Of a stretch of 40,958 bases of DNA, positions 1-8,100 are shown one piece after another. The notes under the pieces were generated by a model. It made no database searches and was not told the origin of the DNA. It saw nothing but the letters and a program-made list of their open reading frames with translations. The position numbers and the translations under genes were made by a program. Every line of letters begins with the position of its first letter. Within the stretch, counting starts at the first letter, position 1. Source of the stretch: Methyloceanibacter sp. (GTDB lineage: Bacteria > Pseudomonadota > Alphaproteobacteria > Rhizobiales > Methyloligellaceae); the NCBI GenBank assembly GCA_030064755.1, contig JASJEH010000023.1:1-40958 (forward strand), read 5' to 3'.

Positions 1-1245
1 GTCCCGCTCGATCATATCAGCCAGATGCTCGCCGGCTCCGAGCTCTACACAGGCGCGGCTCTAGACGGGGTGCCGCAGGATGTCAGCGACGAGGAAGTCT
101 CTGCACATCCCGATCCCGGGTCATGCACGATTCTCCCTTGGCAACCTGATGTCGCTTGGTTTGCCAGCGATCTTTGGTGCGAGGGTGCACCGTTCGAGCC
201 ATGTTCGCGCAACATCCTGAAGCGCCAAATCGAGGCTGCTGCGGCGCTTGGTTTTCAGATGAAGTTTGGAATGGAAGCCGAGTTCTTCGTGTTCAAAGAC
301 ACGGAAGATGGCGGCTACGAGCCGCTGTCGCCGCTGCCCCACCTCGATAAGCCCGCCTATGACGGCACGCGGCTCCTGGACAATCTTCCGTGGCTCTCCG
401 ATCTCGTGGACGCGATGAACGGATTAGACTGGGGCGTGTACTCCTTCGACCACGAAGACGGCATCGGTCAGTTCGAGATCGACTTCAACTATGCCGACGC
501 CCTGACGATGGCGGACCGCTATGTGTTTTTCCGCTTCATGGCGAACTCAATTGCCCGGCGCCACGGCGCCTTCGCGACCTTCATGCCCAAGCCGCTCGGG
601 GATCGGGCGGGGTCTGGCGCGCATTTCAATATGTCACTTGCCGATCCACAGACCGGCGAGAACCTCTTTGCCTCGCCGAGCGACTCCCGCGGCAACAAGC
701 TGTCCAAGCTCGGCTACTACTTTCTCGGCGGGCTACTCCGCCACGTACCCGCGATCTGCGCCGTTTGCTCGCCGATGGTCAACAGCTACAAGCGGCTGAT
801 CAAGCAAGGCTCCATGTCTGGGTTCACCTGGGCACCGGTCTTTGCCTGCTATGGAAACAACAACCGCACCAACTCATTGCGCATTCCTCTGGCTGGCGGC
901 CGGGTCGAGCTGCGGCCTGCCGATAGTTCATGTAACCCCTATCTTGGGGCTGCGCTTGCCCTGGCGGCCGGGCTCGAAGGTATTCGGGAGAAGGTGGATC
1001 CCGGCGAGCCGTATCGGGATAACATGTACAAGAAGACGCCCGCGGAACTCGACGCGCTCGGCGTCAAGCTGCTGCCACGCACGCTCGAGGAAGCCGTCGA
1101 TGCCTTCGAGGCCGACCCGCTGACAAAGCACGTCTTCGGGCCGGCCATGCATGAGGCCTGGATCGACTTTAAAAGAGAGGAATGGTCGAGCTATCATAAC
1201 CACGTCTCCGACTGGGAGCGGGAGCGCTACCTCAAGTTCTTTTAG
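1..1245 (+). CDS. Glutamine synthetase family protein, type III GS / gamma-glutamylmethylamide synthetase-like (5' truncated)
   Basis: ATP-dependent amide ligase of the glutamine synthetase superfamily, joining glutamate to ammonia or, in the GmaS branch, to methylamine. The frame stays open from base 1 (VPLDHISQ precedes the first ATG at 25), so the N-terminus lies outside the window; about 414 residues are present and a few dozen appear missing. Visible signatures are the metal-binding region GMEAEFFVFK, FDHEDGIGQFEIDF, the GAHFNMSL region, the nucleotide/glutamate-binding stretch YGNNNRTNSLRIP and RVELRPADSSCNPYL. These fit the type III group first known from rhizobia (GlnT), to which GmaS of the N-methylglutamate pathway is related. 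The stop is 8 bases before the next gene, so the two are probably co-transcribed. Which amine is the substrate cannot be decided here; the missing upstream genes (glxBCD/mgsABC-type) would help. Confidence 0.85.
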   Translation, partial: VPLDHISQMLAGSELYTGAALDGVPQDVSDEEVSAHPDPGSCTILPWQPDVAWFASDLWCEGAPFEPCSRNILKRQIEAAAALGFQMKFGMEAEFFVFKDTEDGGYEPLSPLPHLDKPAYDGTRLLDNLPWLSDLVDAMNGLDWGVYSFDHEDGIGQFEIDFNYADALTMADRYVFFRFMANSIARRHGAFATFMPKPLGDRAGSGAHFNMSLADPQTGENLFASPSDSRGNKLSKLGYYFLGGLLRHVPAICAVCSPMVNSYKRLIKQGSMSGFTWAPVFACYGNNNRTNSLRIPLAGGRVELRPADSSCNPYLGAALALAAGLEGIREKVDPGEPYRDNMYKKTPAELDALGVKLLPRTLEEAVDAFEADPLTKHVFGPAMHEAWIDFKREEWSSYHNHVSDWERERYLKFF

Positions 1246-1253
1246 AGGACGTC

Positions 1254-2267
1254 GTGGCTGACGGTGAGATCCAGGAGTTTACGGTCGACCTTGAGCGCCA
1301 AGGCGGCCCAGCGCTTCCCGATGCGCGGCTTGTCTACAAGACCTACGGCACGCTGAACGCGGAGCGGTCGAACGCTATCCTCTTTCCGACACGCTTCGGC
1401 GGAACCCACGAGCAGAATGAGTTTATGATCGGGCCTGGCTACGCGCTCGATCCTGAGCGTTACTTCATCATTGTGCCCAACATGTTTGGCAACGGCGTAT
1501 CGTCATCCCCCTCAAACACGCCGGGTCCTCACGGCGGCGGCGGCTTCCCCAGCATCACGATCTTCGACAATGTGCTGCAGCAGCACCGGCTGGCGACCGA
1601 AGCTTTTGGCATTGAGCGGTTCGCTCTCGTCGTGGGCTGGTCCATGGGTGCGCAACAGGCCTTTCAATGGGCCGCGCTCTTCCCACAAATGGTTTCAAAG
1701 CTCGCCTGCATGTGCGGGACCGCAAAGACGACCGAGCACAATCGCGTCTTTTTGGAGAGTTTGCGCGCGGCCATTGAGGCCGACGAGCGTTTCAGGGACG
1801 GATACTATGACGACCAGCCCCTTGGTGGACTTCGTGCCGTCGGGCGCATCTACGCGGGCTGGGCCTATTCGCAGGACTGGTATCGCGCAAAAGGATATCG
1901 CGCCCTCGGCTTCGAGACCTTCGACGACTACATCACCGGCTATTGGGATGCGCTCTACAAAGAGCGTGACGCCAACAACATCATGGCCATGACGTGGACC
2001 TGGATCCACAACGACATCAGCGCCAACGACAGATTCAATGGCGACATGGGCGCGGCCCTTGGTGCGATTACCGCCAAGACGCTGTTGATGCCATGTATGA
2101 CCGATCTCTACTTCAGAACCGCTGACAGCGAGGACGAGCTGCAACACTTGCAAGACGCGCGGCTCCTAGAGATTCCGTCCATATGGGGTCACATGAGCGG
2201 GGCAGGGCAGCACGAAGCTGACACGCAGTTCATCGATCAGGCGCTAAAGGCCCTGTTGGCCTCCTAG
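1254..2267 (+). CDS. Alpha/beta hydrolase of the homoserine O-acetyltransferase (MetX) fold family
   Basis: A 337-residue alpha/beta-hydrolase-fold protein. The nucleophile elbow is GWSMGAQQA with Ser130; Asp284 (CMTDLYF) and His313 (WGHMSG) complete a plausible triad at the positions used in MetX-type acyltransferases. The N-terminal half (LVYKTYGTLN, PTRFGGTHEQ, IVPNMFGNG) is typical of the MetX superfamily. The elbow departs from the GGSMGG form of bona fide homoserine acetyltransferases, so acyl transfer to homoserine should not be assumed; hydrolase activity on an amide or ester is equally possible. The start is GTG, preceded by an AGAGGA-type ribosome site, 8 bases after the glutamine synthetase stop. 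This tight coupling suggests a shared pathway around an amide or amine metabolite, which is inference. Confidence 0.8.
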   Translation: MADGEIQEFTVDLERQGGPALPDARLVYKTYGTLNAERSNAILFPTRFGGTHEQNEFMIGPGYALDPERYFIIVPNMFGNGVSSSPSNTPGPHGGGGFPSITIFDNVLQQHRLATEAFGIERFALVVGWSMGAQQAFQWAALFPQMVSKLACMCGTAKTTEHNRVFLESLRAAIEADERFRDGYYDDQPLGGLRAVGRIYAGWAYSQDWYRAKGYRALGFETFDDYITGYWDALYKERDANNIMAMTWTWIHNDISANDRFNGDMGAALGAITAKTLLMPCMTDLYFRTADSEDELQHLQDARLLEIPSIWGHMSGAGQHEADTQFIDQALKALLAS

Positions 2268-2463
2268 TTCGCATTAACGATGACCAGCGCCGACGCTGGC
2301 CAGGGAGGTCGAGCCTCCATCAAATCCAGGTTATGGACGTGCCCCAGCCTGGCCCCAATCCGCCCAAGCCCCTAGATTTGGCTGGAGAAACTGTTGGTGG
2401 GACCGCCTGACCTTTCCTCATCGTAATGTTCTGAGCGGTGGGCCTGGATTACCATTGGCGGCA

Positions 2464-3609
2464 ATGTCCAAAGGCAGATTCGAGAACTCGATGAACCAGC
2501 GCTTGAAAACGACAGAACGCGGGAGTTTCGATGTACGCGGCCTTGCGCTGTGCATGCTCCTGTTCGTCGTTGTTTTTCTTGGGCTCTCGCCCAAGACGCC
2601 CTCGCAGGCACAAATCATCCCGCCGGTCGAGACGGAGACAGTCCGTGAGTCGCCCGTGATCCAAAAGCTCGAACTGTCCGGGAGCGTGTCCTCACCCCAC
2701 GCCTCCCAAATCTCGACCTTGGTCCCGGGACTGGTGAGCCGCGTTCTCCACGACAGCGGCACCCACGTGAAACAGGGCGATATCCTGCTGCAACTGGACT
2801 CGGAGCTTGAGGAGGCCGCCTACGAACAGGCGGTAGCGCAAACCAAGCAAGCCGAAGGCGAGGTCAAAGACGCGAAGCGTCGCCTGGATATCGCAGCCAG
2901 CCTCGCCAAGCGAAAGTACGGCCCGCAGAACGAGGTTGATGCGCGCTCCGCGGAAGTCGAGATCGACATTGCAACCCACGACGGCTTTCGCGCCGAGCAG
3001 AAACGCCGGGCTGTTATTCTCGACCGCCACACATTGAAGGCTCCGTTCGATGGCGTGATATCAAGACGCATGGTCGAAGTCGGTCAGTGGGTAACGCCGG
3101 GGACCGCCGTGTTCGAGTTGGTCGCGATGAGAAACTTTCGGGTCGACGTTCCAGTCCCCCAATACCACTACGCACGCCTCCGCGAGGGCGCGGACGTCGC
3201 ACTTGAGATTGACACACTTCCGGGCGAACAGATTCCGGCCAAGATTGGCGCGCTAATCCCGGTGAGCGATCCGGACGCACGGACCTTCACGCTTCGCGTC
3301 TTGCCCACGCGCGAGAACATTCCCATCGCGCCGGGCATGTCGGCTCGCGTCCTCGTAGATCTCGATACGGGAGCGCGCGACGTGGTGGTGAGCCGCGATG
3401 CACTGATCCGCTATCCAGACGGGAGGATCACCGTTTGGGTTGTAAAGGACGACGGAGACAAAATGAGCGTAAGCGAGCGGCGCGTGGAGATTGGACTCTC
3501 ATTCGACGGACTGGTGCAGGTGCTCTCTGGTCTGGAAGAAGGAGAGCGCGTCGTCGTGCGCGGCAACGAGTCCTTGCGCGAAGGGCAAGCCGTCCGGCTG
3601 GCGAGCTAA
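2464..3609 (+). CDS. RND efflux periplasmic adaptor subunit (membrane fusion protein)
   Basis: Periplasmic adaptor linking an inner-membrane RND pump to an outer-membrane channel. A hydrophobic N-terminal segment (CMLLFVVVFLGL followed by PSQAQ) acts as signal or anchor. Next comes a biotinyl/lipoyl half-motif (LVPGLVSRVLHDSGTHVKQG), a helical hairpin rich in Ala/Glu/Lys, the second lipoyl half (LKAPFDGVISRRMVEVGQWV), then beta-barrel and membrane-proximal domains. Length (about 381 residues) is normal for HlyD/AcrA-type adaptors. The ORF can begin at TTG 2455, ATG 2464 or ATG 2491; I chose 2464, which has a weak purine-rich site just upstream, but 2491 is also reasonable because it places the charged end close to the hydrophobic segment. 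The pump gene follows after 26 bases, forming an adaptor-pump operon. No outer-membrane channel or regulator gene is adjacent. Confidence 0.88.
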   Translation: MSKGRFENSMNQRLKTTERGSFDVRGLALCMLLFVVVFLGLSPKTPSQAQIIPPVETETVRESPVIQKLELSGSVSSPHASQISTLVPGLVSRVLHDSGTHVKQGDILLQLDSELEEAAYEQAVAQTKQAEGEVKDAKRRLDIAASLAKRKYGPQNEVDARSAEVEIDIATHDGFRAEQKRRAVILDRHTLKAPFDGVISRRMVEVGQWVTPGTAVFELVAMRNFRVDVPVPQYHYARLREGADVALEIDTLPGEQIPAKIGALIPVSDPDARTFTLRVLPTRENIPIAPGMSARVLVDLDTGARDVVVSRDALIRYPDGRITVWVVKDDGDKMSVSERRVEIGLSFDGLVQVLSGLEEGERVVVRGNESLREGQAVRLAS

Positions 3610-3635
3610 CACACTTGGCAAGAGTATGACCTTCG

Positions 3636-6600
3636 ATGTTTGAGCGGATCATCCAGCGCGGAACTTTGGTGACAGTCATCGCGCTTATCGTATGCGTGCT
3701 CGGCATCGTCGCGGCCTTCCGTATTCCAATCCAGATGATCCCAGATCTCGAGGTCCGCACGGTCACCGTTCAAACGCGCTGGCCCGGTGCCACGCCCCAG
3801 GATGTCGAAAAAGAGATCATCATTGAGCAGGAGGAGTACCTTCGTTCCATCCCAAGTCTTGAGCGGATCATCTCTCGCTCTTCCAGCGGCGAGGCCCGGA
3901 TAGAGCTTGAGTTCCCCTTCGACATAGATCTCAACGAGACTCTTATCCGCATCAACAATGCGCTGAGCCAAGTGCCCTCCTACCCGGAAGACGTTGACCA
4001 ACCGCGCGTGCGGGCGAGTTCGTTTAGCGCAAACGCCTTCATGTATCTCCGGGTCACACCGCTTCCAGGCAATCCACGTCATTTGGATCTGCCGATGATG
4101 CGAGACTTCGTCGATGACTACGTGCGTGCGCGGCTCGAGAGCATACCCGATGTCTCGGATGTCAGTCTCTGGGGCGGCGCCCAGAAACAGATTCAGATTC
4201 TATTCGACCCTGCGGCGCTGGCGGAAAGGAAGATCTCCTTGACCGATGTACGCCGCGCGGTTGCGGATCGTAATCGCGACACCTCGGGCGGCGAAATCGA
4301 CAGCGGCAAGCGGCGCTATCTATTGCGAACGATCGGACGCTTCGACGATCCCGAGGACCTGAAGGAACTCATCATCGACCGGCGAGGCGACAATATTATT
4401 CGGCTTGAGGACGTGGCCGACGTCCAGCTTGGCCATTTCGAAATCTATACACGCGCTTATTTGAATGAGCGACCAGGCATCTTTCTGTCGGTTCGCCGAG
4501 AGGCCGGCTCCAACGTCATTGCGATCAAAGACGCCGTGGTGAAAGAGATGGAGGCGATCAATCGAGAGGTTTTGGTTCCAGCGGGCATGGAACTCAATCT
4601 GACGGCGGACGATGTCACCTATGTCCAAGCGTCGATCCGTAACGTTTGGACGAATCTTTCCATCGGCGCAGCCCTGGCGACGCTAGTGATGTTCTTGTTT
4701 CTGCGTTCGGCCAAAGCCACCGTAATTGGCGTTATCGGAATCCCGATCTGTACCATCGCAGCCTTTATTGGACTGCTTCTCGCCGGTCGCACAATCAATG
4801 TGATTTCACTGGCCGGGGTTGCCTTCGCGATCGGCATGACTCTGGACAACACGATTGTCGTGCTCGAAAGCATTGATCTTGAGCGACGACGGGGCTTGGG
4901 GAGACTCAAAGGCGCGATTGAGGGCGTGCGCAAGGTGTGGCCTGCCATTCTTGCCTCGACGCTGACGACCGTCCTCGTTTTTGTCCCGATCATCTTCATT
5001 CAGGAGGAAGCCGGACAGCTCTATTCCGATATCGCCATTGCGGTTTCGGCCTCCATTCTCGCGTCAATGCTCGTCGCCATCACGATCGTCCCGACTGCGG
5101 CCGCGCATTTCGATCTGACGCCCACGGACAACAAGACCGTGGACGCGGCCGACGGCGCCCTTGTGAGCGGCGTGGGCTGGCTCATGGCGACAGCGGTCAG
5201 GCGTACGTTCTGCATCTTGGGCGTTGCGGGCGCGAGCGCCGCCATCATTCTGATGCTGACGCCGCCAGCGGAGTATCTCCCCGAGGGCGAGGAGCCAAAA
5301 ATGTTCGCGCGGCTGAACGCCCCGCCGGGCTACAACCTCGAGACGATGGAGGAGATTGGAACGGACCTCCAGGAGTGGCTGCTGCCCTACGTCGAAGATG
5401 ACCCAGAGCGCTTTCAGGCCGGCAAGGCGGAGGTCCCCGCCATCAAGTATTTCTTCTTGATGGTGGAGGCGAGCGGAATCCGCATCATCGCCGAGACCGT
5501 CAATCCACGTGACATCACAAAGCTCATGGCGGCCGTGAGCGAGAGATTCCAGACTTATCCTGGGATGCGAGGGTTCGTGTCCCGCGGTTCGATCATCACC
5601 AGCAATGACGGCGGGACACGCAGCGTCAGCGTCGACATCGCGGGACCCAGCCTCGAAGAGGTCTATGCTGTCGCGGCAAGCGCCTACCGCCGAGCCGGTG
5701 AGATTTTCGACAATCCCCGCATTCAAGCGGAGCCGGCGACGCTCAGCCTGTCTCAGCCTCTGATCGAGGTGCGCCCGAAATGGGAGCGCGCGGCGGAGCT
5801 TGGCATGTCCGCGGCCGATGTCGGCTTCACAGTCGCGGCGCTCACAGACGGCGCCTATGTGGGCGAGTTCTTCCGCGGCGATGAGAAGATCGACATCTAT
5901 TTCTACAGCAGGGATGCGTTCGACACCTCTCTCGACTCGCTCCCGCAGATGCCGGTGTACACGCCACAGGGGGCCATCGTTCCGCTGTCCTCGGTGGCCG
6001 ATGTTCGGGAGACGGTAGATACGAATACGATCCGCCGCATAGACGGTCGGCGAACCGTCACGCTGAACATCATACCGCCGAGCGATATCGCCCTTGAAAC
6101 AGGTGTCGGCATCGTTCAGGAGCAACTGATCAATCACCTCAAACGTGCGGGTGACGTCCCCTTCGAAGTGAGCATGACGATCTCGGGCGCATCGGACGAC
6201 CTGAATGCGACGCGCGATGCACTTGCCGGAAACTACCTGGTCGCAGTCGTGGTCATTTACCTCTTGCTCGTCGCCATCTTCACCCATTGGGGTTATCCGC
6301 TACTGATCATGACGACGATCCCGCTTGGCGTGGCCGGCGGGCTCGTTGGGCTCGCGCTGATGAACTGGGTCGGTACGATCCTGCCGCGGTTTGGGCTCGA
6401 CCCGCTGGTGCAGCCATTCGACATGATCACCATGCTCGGTTTCCTCATTCTGATGGGAACCGTGGTGAACAATCCTATTTTGATCGTTGACCGCGCTCTG
6501 TCCAACGTGCGTGAGAAGGCCATGCGCGCAAGACAGGCGGTGATGGAAGCAGTCTCCTCGCGGCTTCGCCCGATCGCCATGTCGACGGTCACCACGATCT

Positions 6601-6815
6601 GCGGCCTTGCCCCGCTCGTGTTCATTCCGGGTGCGGGCACAGAGCTCTATCGCGGCGTCGGCGCGATTGTCCTATTCGGCATTCTCGGCACGGCGATTGT
6701 GACGCTCACCTTCCTGCCGGCGCTTTCGATCACCGTGTTCCGTCTGGCTGGCTATGGCAAGGAGACAGATACGCGCTCTTCCTCGCCTGCCCCCTCGCCC
6801 GCACCGGGCGAGTAA
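3636..6815 (+). CDS. RND (HAE1/AcrB-like) efflux transporter permease
   Basis: Inner-membrane proton-driven exporter of 1059 residues, the normal size for RND pumps. An N-terminal TM helix (about residues 10-28) is followed by a large periplasmic loop, TM helices near residues 340-500, a second periplasmic loop and a C-terminal TM bundle after about residue 870. Motifs include WPGATPQDVEKEI near the N-terminus and GVAFAIGMTLDNTIVVLE in TM4. The classical Asp-Asp pair of AcrB TM4 is here Asp404-Asn405, so one acidic relay residue is replaced. Family membership suggests export of drugs, detergents, lipids or metals, but substrate cannot be read from sequence. It ends in a Ser/Pro-rich tail whose codons form a hairpin around the stop. 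It is co-transcribed with the adaptor upstream. Confidence 0.9.
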   Translation: MFERIIQRGTLVTVIALIVCVLGIVAAFRIPIQMIPDLEVRTVTVQTRWPGATPQDVEKEIIIEQEEYLRSIPSLERIISRSSSGEARIELEFPFDIDLNETLIRINNALSQVPSYPEDVDQPRVRASSFSANAFMYLRVTPLPGNPRHLDLPMMRDFVDDYVRARLESIPDVSDVSLWGGAQKQIQILFDPAALAERKISLTDVRRAVADRNRDTSGGEIDSGKRRYLLRTIGRFDDPEDLKELIIDRRGDNIIRLEDVADVQLGHFEIYTRAYLNERPGIFLSVRREAGSNVIAIKDAVVKEMEAINREVLVPAGMELNLTADDVTYVQASIRNVWTNLSIGAALATLVMFLFLRSAKATVIGVIGIPICTIAAFIGLLLAGRTINVISLAGVAFAIGMTLDNTIVVLESIDLERRRGLGRLKGAIEGVRKVWPAILASTLTTVLVFVPIIFIQEEAGQLYSDIAIAVSASILASMLVAITIVPTAAAHFDLTPTDNKTVDAADGALVSGVGWLMATAVRRTFCILGVAGASAAIILMLTPPAEYLPEGEEPKMFARLNAPPGYNLETMEEIGTDLQEWLLPYVEDDPERFQAGKAEVPAIKYFFLMVEASGIRIIAETVNPRDITKLMAAVSERFQTYPGMRGFVSRGSIITSNDGGTRSVSVDIAGPSLEEVYAVAASAYRRAGEIFDNPRIQAEPATLSLSQPLIEVRPKWERAAELGMSAADVGFTVAALTDGAYVGEFFRGDEKIDIYFYSRDAFDTSLDSLPQMPVYTPQGAIVPLSSVADVRETVDTNTIRRIDGRRTVTLNIIPPSDIALETGVGIVQEQLINHLKRAGDVPFEVSMTISGASDDLNATRDALAGNYLVAVVVIYLLLVAIFTHWGYPLLIMTTIPLGVAGGLVGLALMNWVGTILPRFGLDPLVQPFDMITMLGFLILMGTVVNNPILIVDRALSNVREKAMRARQAVMEAVSSRLRPIAMSTVTTICGLAPLVFIPGAGTELYRGVGAIVLFGILGTAIVTLTFLPALSITVFRLAGYGKETDTRSSSPAPSPAPGE

Positions 6816-6854
6816 CGCAGACGCGCGCAAGCGCGGTGTCACGAGACGCTCGTG
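6794..6854. other. Cluster of three perfect hairpins between the RND pump and tRNA-Arg
   Basis: Three consecutive inverted repeats lie between the convergent pump and tRNA genes: an 8-bp stem with a 3-nt loop (CTCGCCCG/CGGGCGAG) spanning the pump stop codon, CGCGC-AA-GCGCG at 6824-6835, and CACGAG-ACG-CTCGTG at 6840-6854. None is followed by a T-run on either strand, so they are not textbook intrinsic terminators. They could stabilise 3' ends or act in transcript ending for both converging units. Confidence 0.4.
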
Positions 6855-6872
6855 TAAACAATGCGGAAAAGT

Positions 6873-6949
6873 TGGCGCGCCGGGGAAGATTCGAACTCCC
6901 GACCCCCAGATTCGTAGTCTGGTGCTCTATCCAGCTGAGCTACCGGCGC
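6873..6949 (-). tRNA. tRNA-Arg(ACG)
   Basis: The reverse strand folds into a complete 77-nt tRNA. The acceptor stem is GCGCCGG with CCGGCGC, the D arm contains AGCTCAGCTGGATAGAGC, the anticodon stem is CCAGA/TCTGG with loop CTACGAA, and the T arm is GTCGGGAGTTCGAATCTTCCC. The anticodon is ACG, reading arginine CGN codons after A34-to-inosine editing. The discriminator base is G and the CCA end is encoded. A tRNA-like promoter lies just upstream (6964-6991). Confidence 0.97.
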
Positions 6950-6963
6950 AAAATTGAGGAACC

Positions 6964-6991
6964 GCAATAAGTTGGCGGCTCGGCACATCAA
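6964..6991 (-). promoter_or_regulatory. Predicted sigma70 promoter of tRNA-Arg
   Basis: On the minus strand TTGATG, a 16-base spacer and TATTGC lie so that transcription would start about 8 bases before the mature tRNA 5' end. Spacing and position suit a tRNA promoter, although the hexamers are imperfect. Confidence 0.45.
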
Positions 6992-7188
6992 GGGGCGTGC
7001 CGTGTCCGGCTCCCTCAAGACCCGCCTAGGTAATACCTTAGGTGTTTGATAGCAAGGCCATTGCGCGAAACTTGGCTCAAATCGGCTCCGAGTGATAGAG
7101 CGAAGCGCGTGAGGGCCCAAGCCCCATGTTGACGTACGCTGAAACGCCGCTCCACGAGGCTCCCAGATAACCGCGCCTGAAGAAAACA

Positions 7189-7614
7189 ATGTCCGGGACG
7201 AACCAACCTGATTTTCTGAAGAAGCCGCTCGACGAGATGAGCGAGCAAGAATGGGAATCCCTATGCGACGGCTGTGGGCTCTGCTGTCAGATCAGGGCAG
7301 AAGATATCGACACGGGCGAAATCGTGCTGTCCAACGCAGCTTGCCGCTTGCTTTGCTTGGACAGCGTGCGCTGCACGGACTACGCAAACCGTCGCGCCAG
7401 GGTCGCAGATTGCGTCAAGATCACGCCCCAAAATGTCTCTGAGCTGAACTGGCTGCCCCATACATGCGCTTACCGCATGGTGTACCGAGGGGAGCCGCTA
7501 GAGGATTGGCACCATCTCGTCTGCGGCGACAAAAACCGTGTCCACGAAGATGGCCCCTCGATGAGAGATGAGCTTGTCAGCGAGGACTCCGTTGACTGGA
7601 GCGAATGGGAATAG
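7189..7614 (+). CDS. YcgN/UPF0260 family cysteine-cluster protein
   Basis: A 141-residue soluble protein with eight cysteines arranged as in the UPF0260 (YcgN) family: LCDGCGLCCQ near residues 26-35, then CRLLCLDS, CTDY, DCVK, HTCAYR and LVCGD. The CxxCxxCC cluster resembles zinc- or iron-sulfur-binding CxxCxxCC proteins, but the molecular role of YcgN is not established. The C-terminus SVDWSEWE is typical of the family, and the length is near the family norm. The ATG at 7189 is preceded by GAAGAAAAC, a weak ribosome site. The 239 bases between this gene and the tRNA hold the tRNA promoter, an imperfect palindrome at 7025-7042 and no convincing gene. Confidence 0.85.
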   Translation: MSGTNQPDFLKKPLDEMSEQEWESLCDGCGLCCQIRAEDIDTGEIVLSNAACRLLCLDSVRCTDYANRRARVADCVKITPQNVSELNWLPHTCAYRMVYRGEPLEDWHHLVCGDKNRVHEDGPSMRDELVSEDSVDWSEWE

Positions 7615-7701
7615 GGCACGTCGAATAGCCTCGACGGAGGCAGACAACCCGACACACTTTTCGGCTATAGTCAGGACCACAACTGCCAAGGGAGAAACAC
7701 C

Positions 7702-8073
7702 ATGACTCGATACGTTTCTGGATGGGCCGCCACGATCGCTGCGGCGGCGATGGCTCTGACACTCGCCGGCTGCGATCCCGCAACCGAAGGCGACTCCGGC
7801 GCGGAGAGCAGCGCATTTGTCGGCAGCTACACGACCAAGGATACGCAGGGCAACGATATGTCGGTCACCCTGGACGCACAGGGTTCGGCCACGGGCAAGC
7901 GGCTGGACCAAGACCTCTCCGGTTCGTGGAAGGTCGAGGGTAACACCGTCTCGATCAACTGGAACGACGGCTGGGTGACCAAGATCACCAAAGACGGCGA
8001 CAGCTACAGCAAGACGGCATTCAAGGACGGCAAGGAAGAAGGCAGCAAGGTACCGGCGGAGAAGGCAAAGTAA
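7702..8073 (+). CDS. Small predicted lipoprotein of unknown function
   Basis: A 123-residue protein with a signal peptide of the lipoprotein type: MTRYVSGWAA then a hydrophobic core ending in the lipobox LAGC (Cys24), followed by an acidic linker (DPATEGDSGAES). The mature part is short-repeat beta-rich sequence (VGSYTTKDTQGNDMSVTLD, GSWKVEGNTVSINWNDGW) that looks like a small lipocalin/META-like beta barrel or sheet, though I cannot assign a family. It ends in Lys/Glu-rich sequence. A good ribosome site (AAGGGAGAAACACC) precedes the ATG, and a TATAGT -10-like hexamer is at 7666-7671, so it is probably expressed on its own. It is convergent with the histidine kinase; only 27 bases separate the stop codons. 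Confidence 0.75.
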   Translation: MTRYVSGWAATIAAAAMALTLAGCDPATEGDSGAESSAFVGSYTTKDTQGNDMSVTLDAQGSATGKRLDQDLSGSWKVEGNTVSINWNDGWVTKITKDGDSYSKTAFKDGKEEGSKVPAEKAK

Positions 8074-8100
8074 GCCGGAAACCCGAACGCGCAATCTCGC

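Noticed and set aside
5064-6287. 407-residue ORF antisense to the RND pump
   Set aside because: Reads as a His/Arg-rich shadow of the pump gene with no family motifs, while the sense strand has a complete RND protein.
6873-6949. tRNA-Arg as an attachment site for an integrated element
   Set aside because: No integrase, no direct repeat of the tRNA 3' end and no foreign-looking genes nearby.
7025-7042. CCTAGGTAATACCTTAGG palindrome between tRNA-Arg and ycgN
   Set aside because: Only about six pairs with one wobble; no second copy and no link to an integration site seen.
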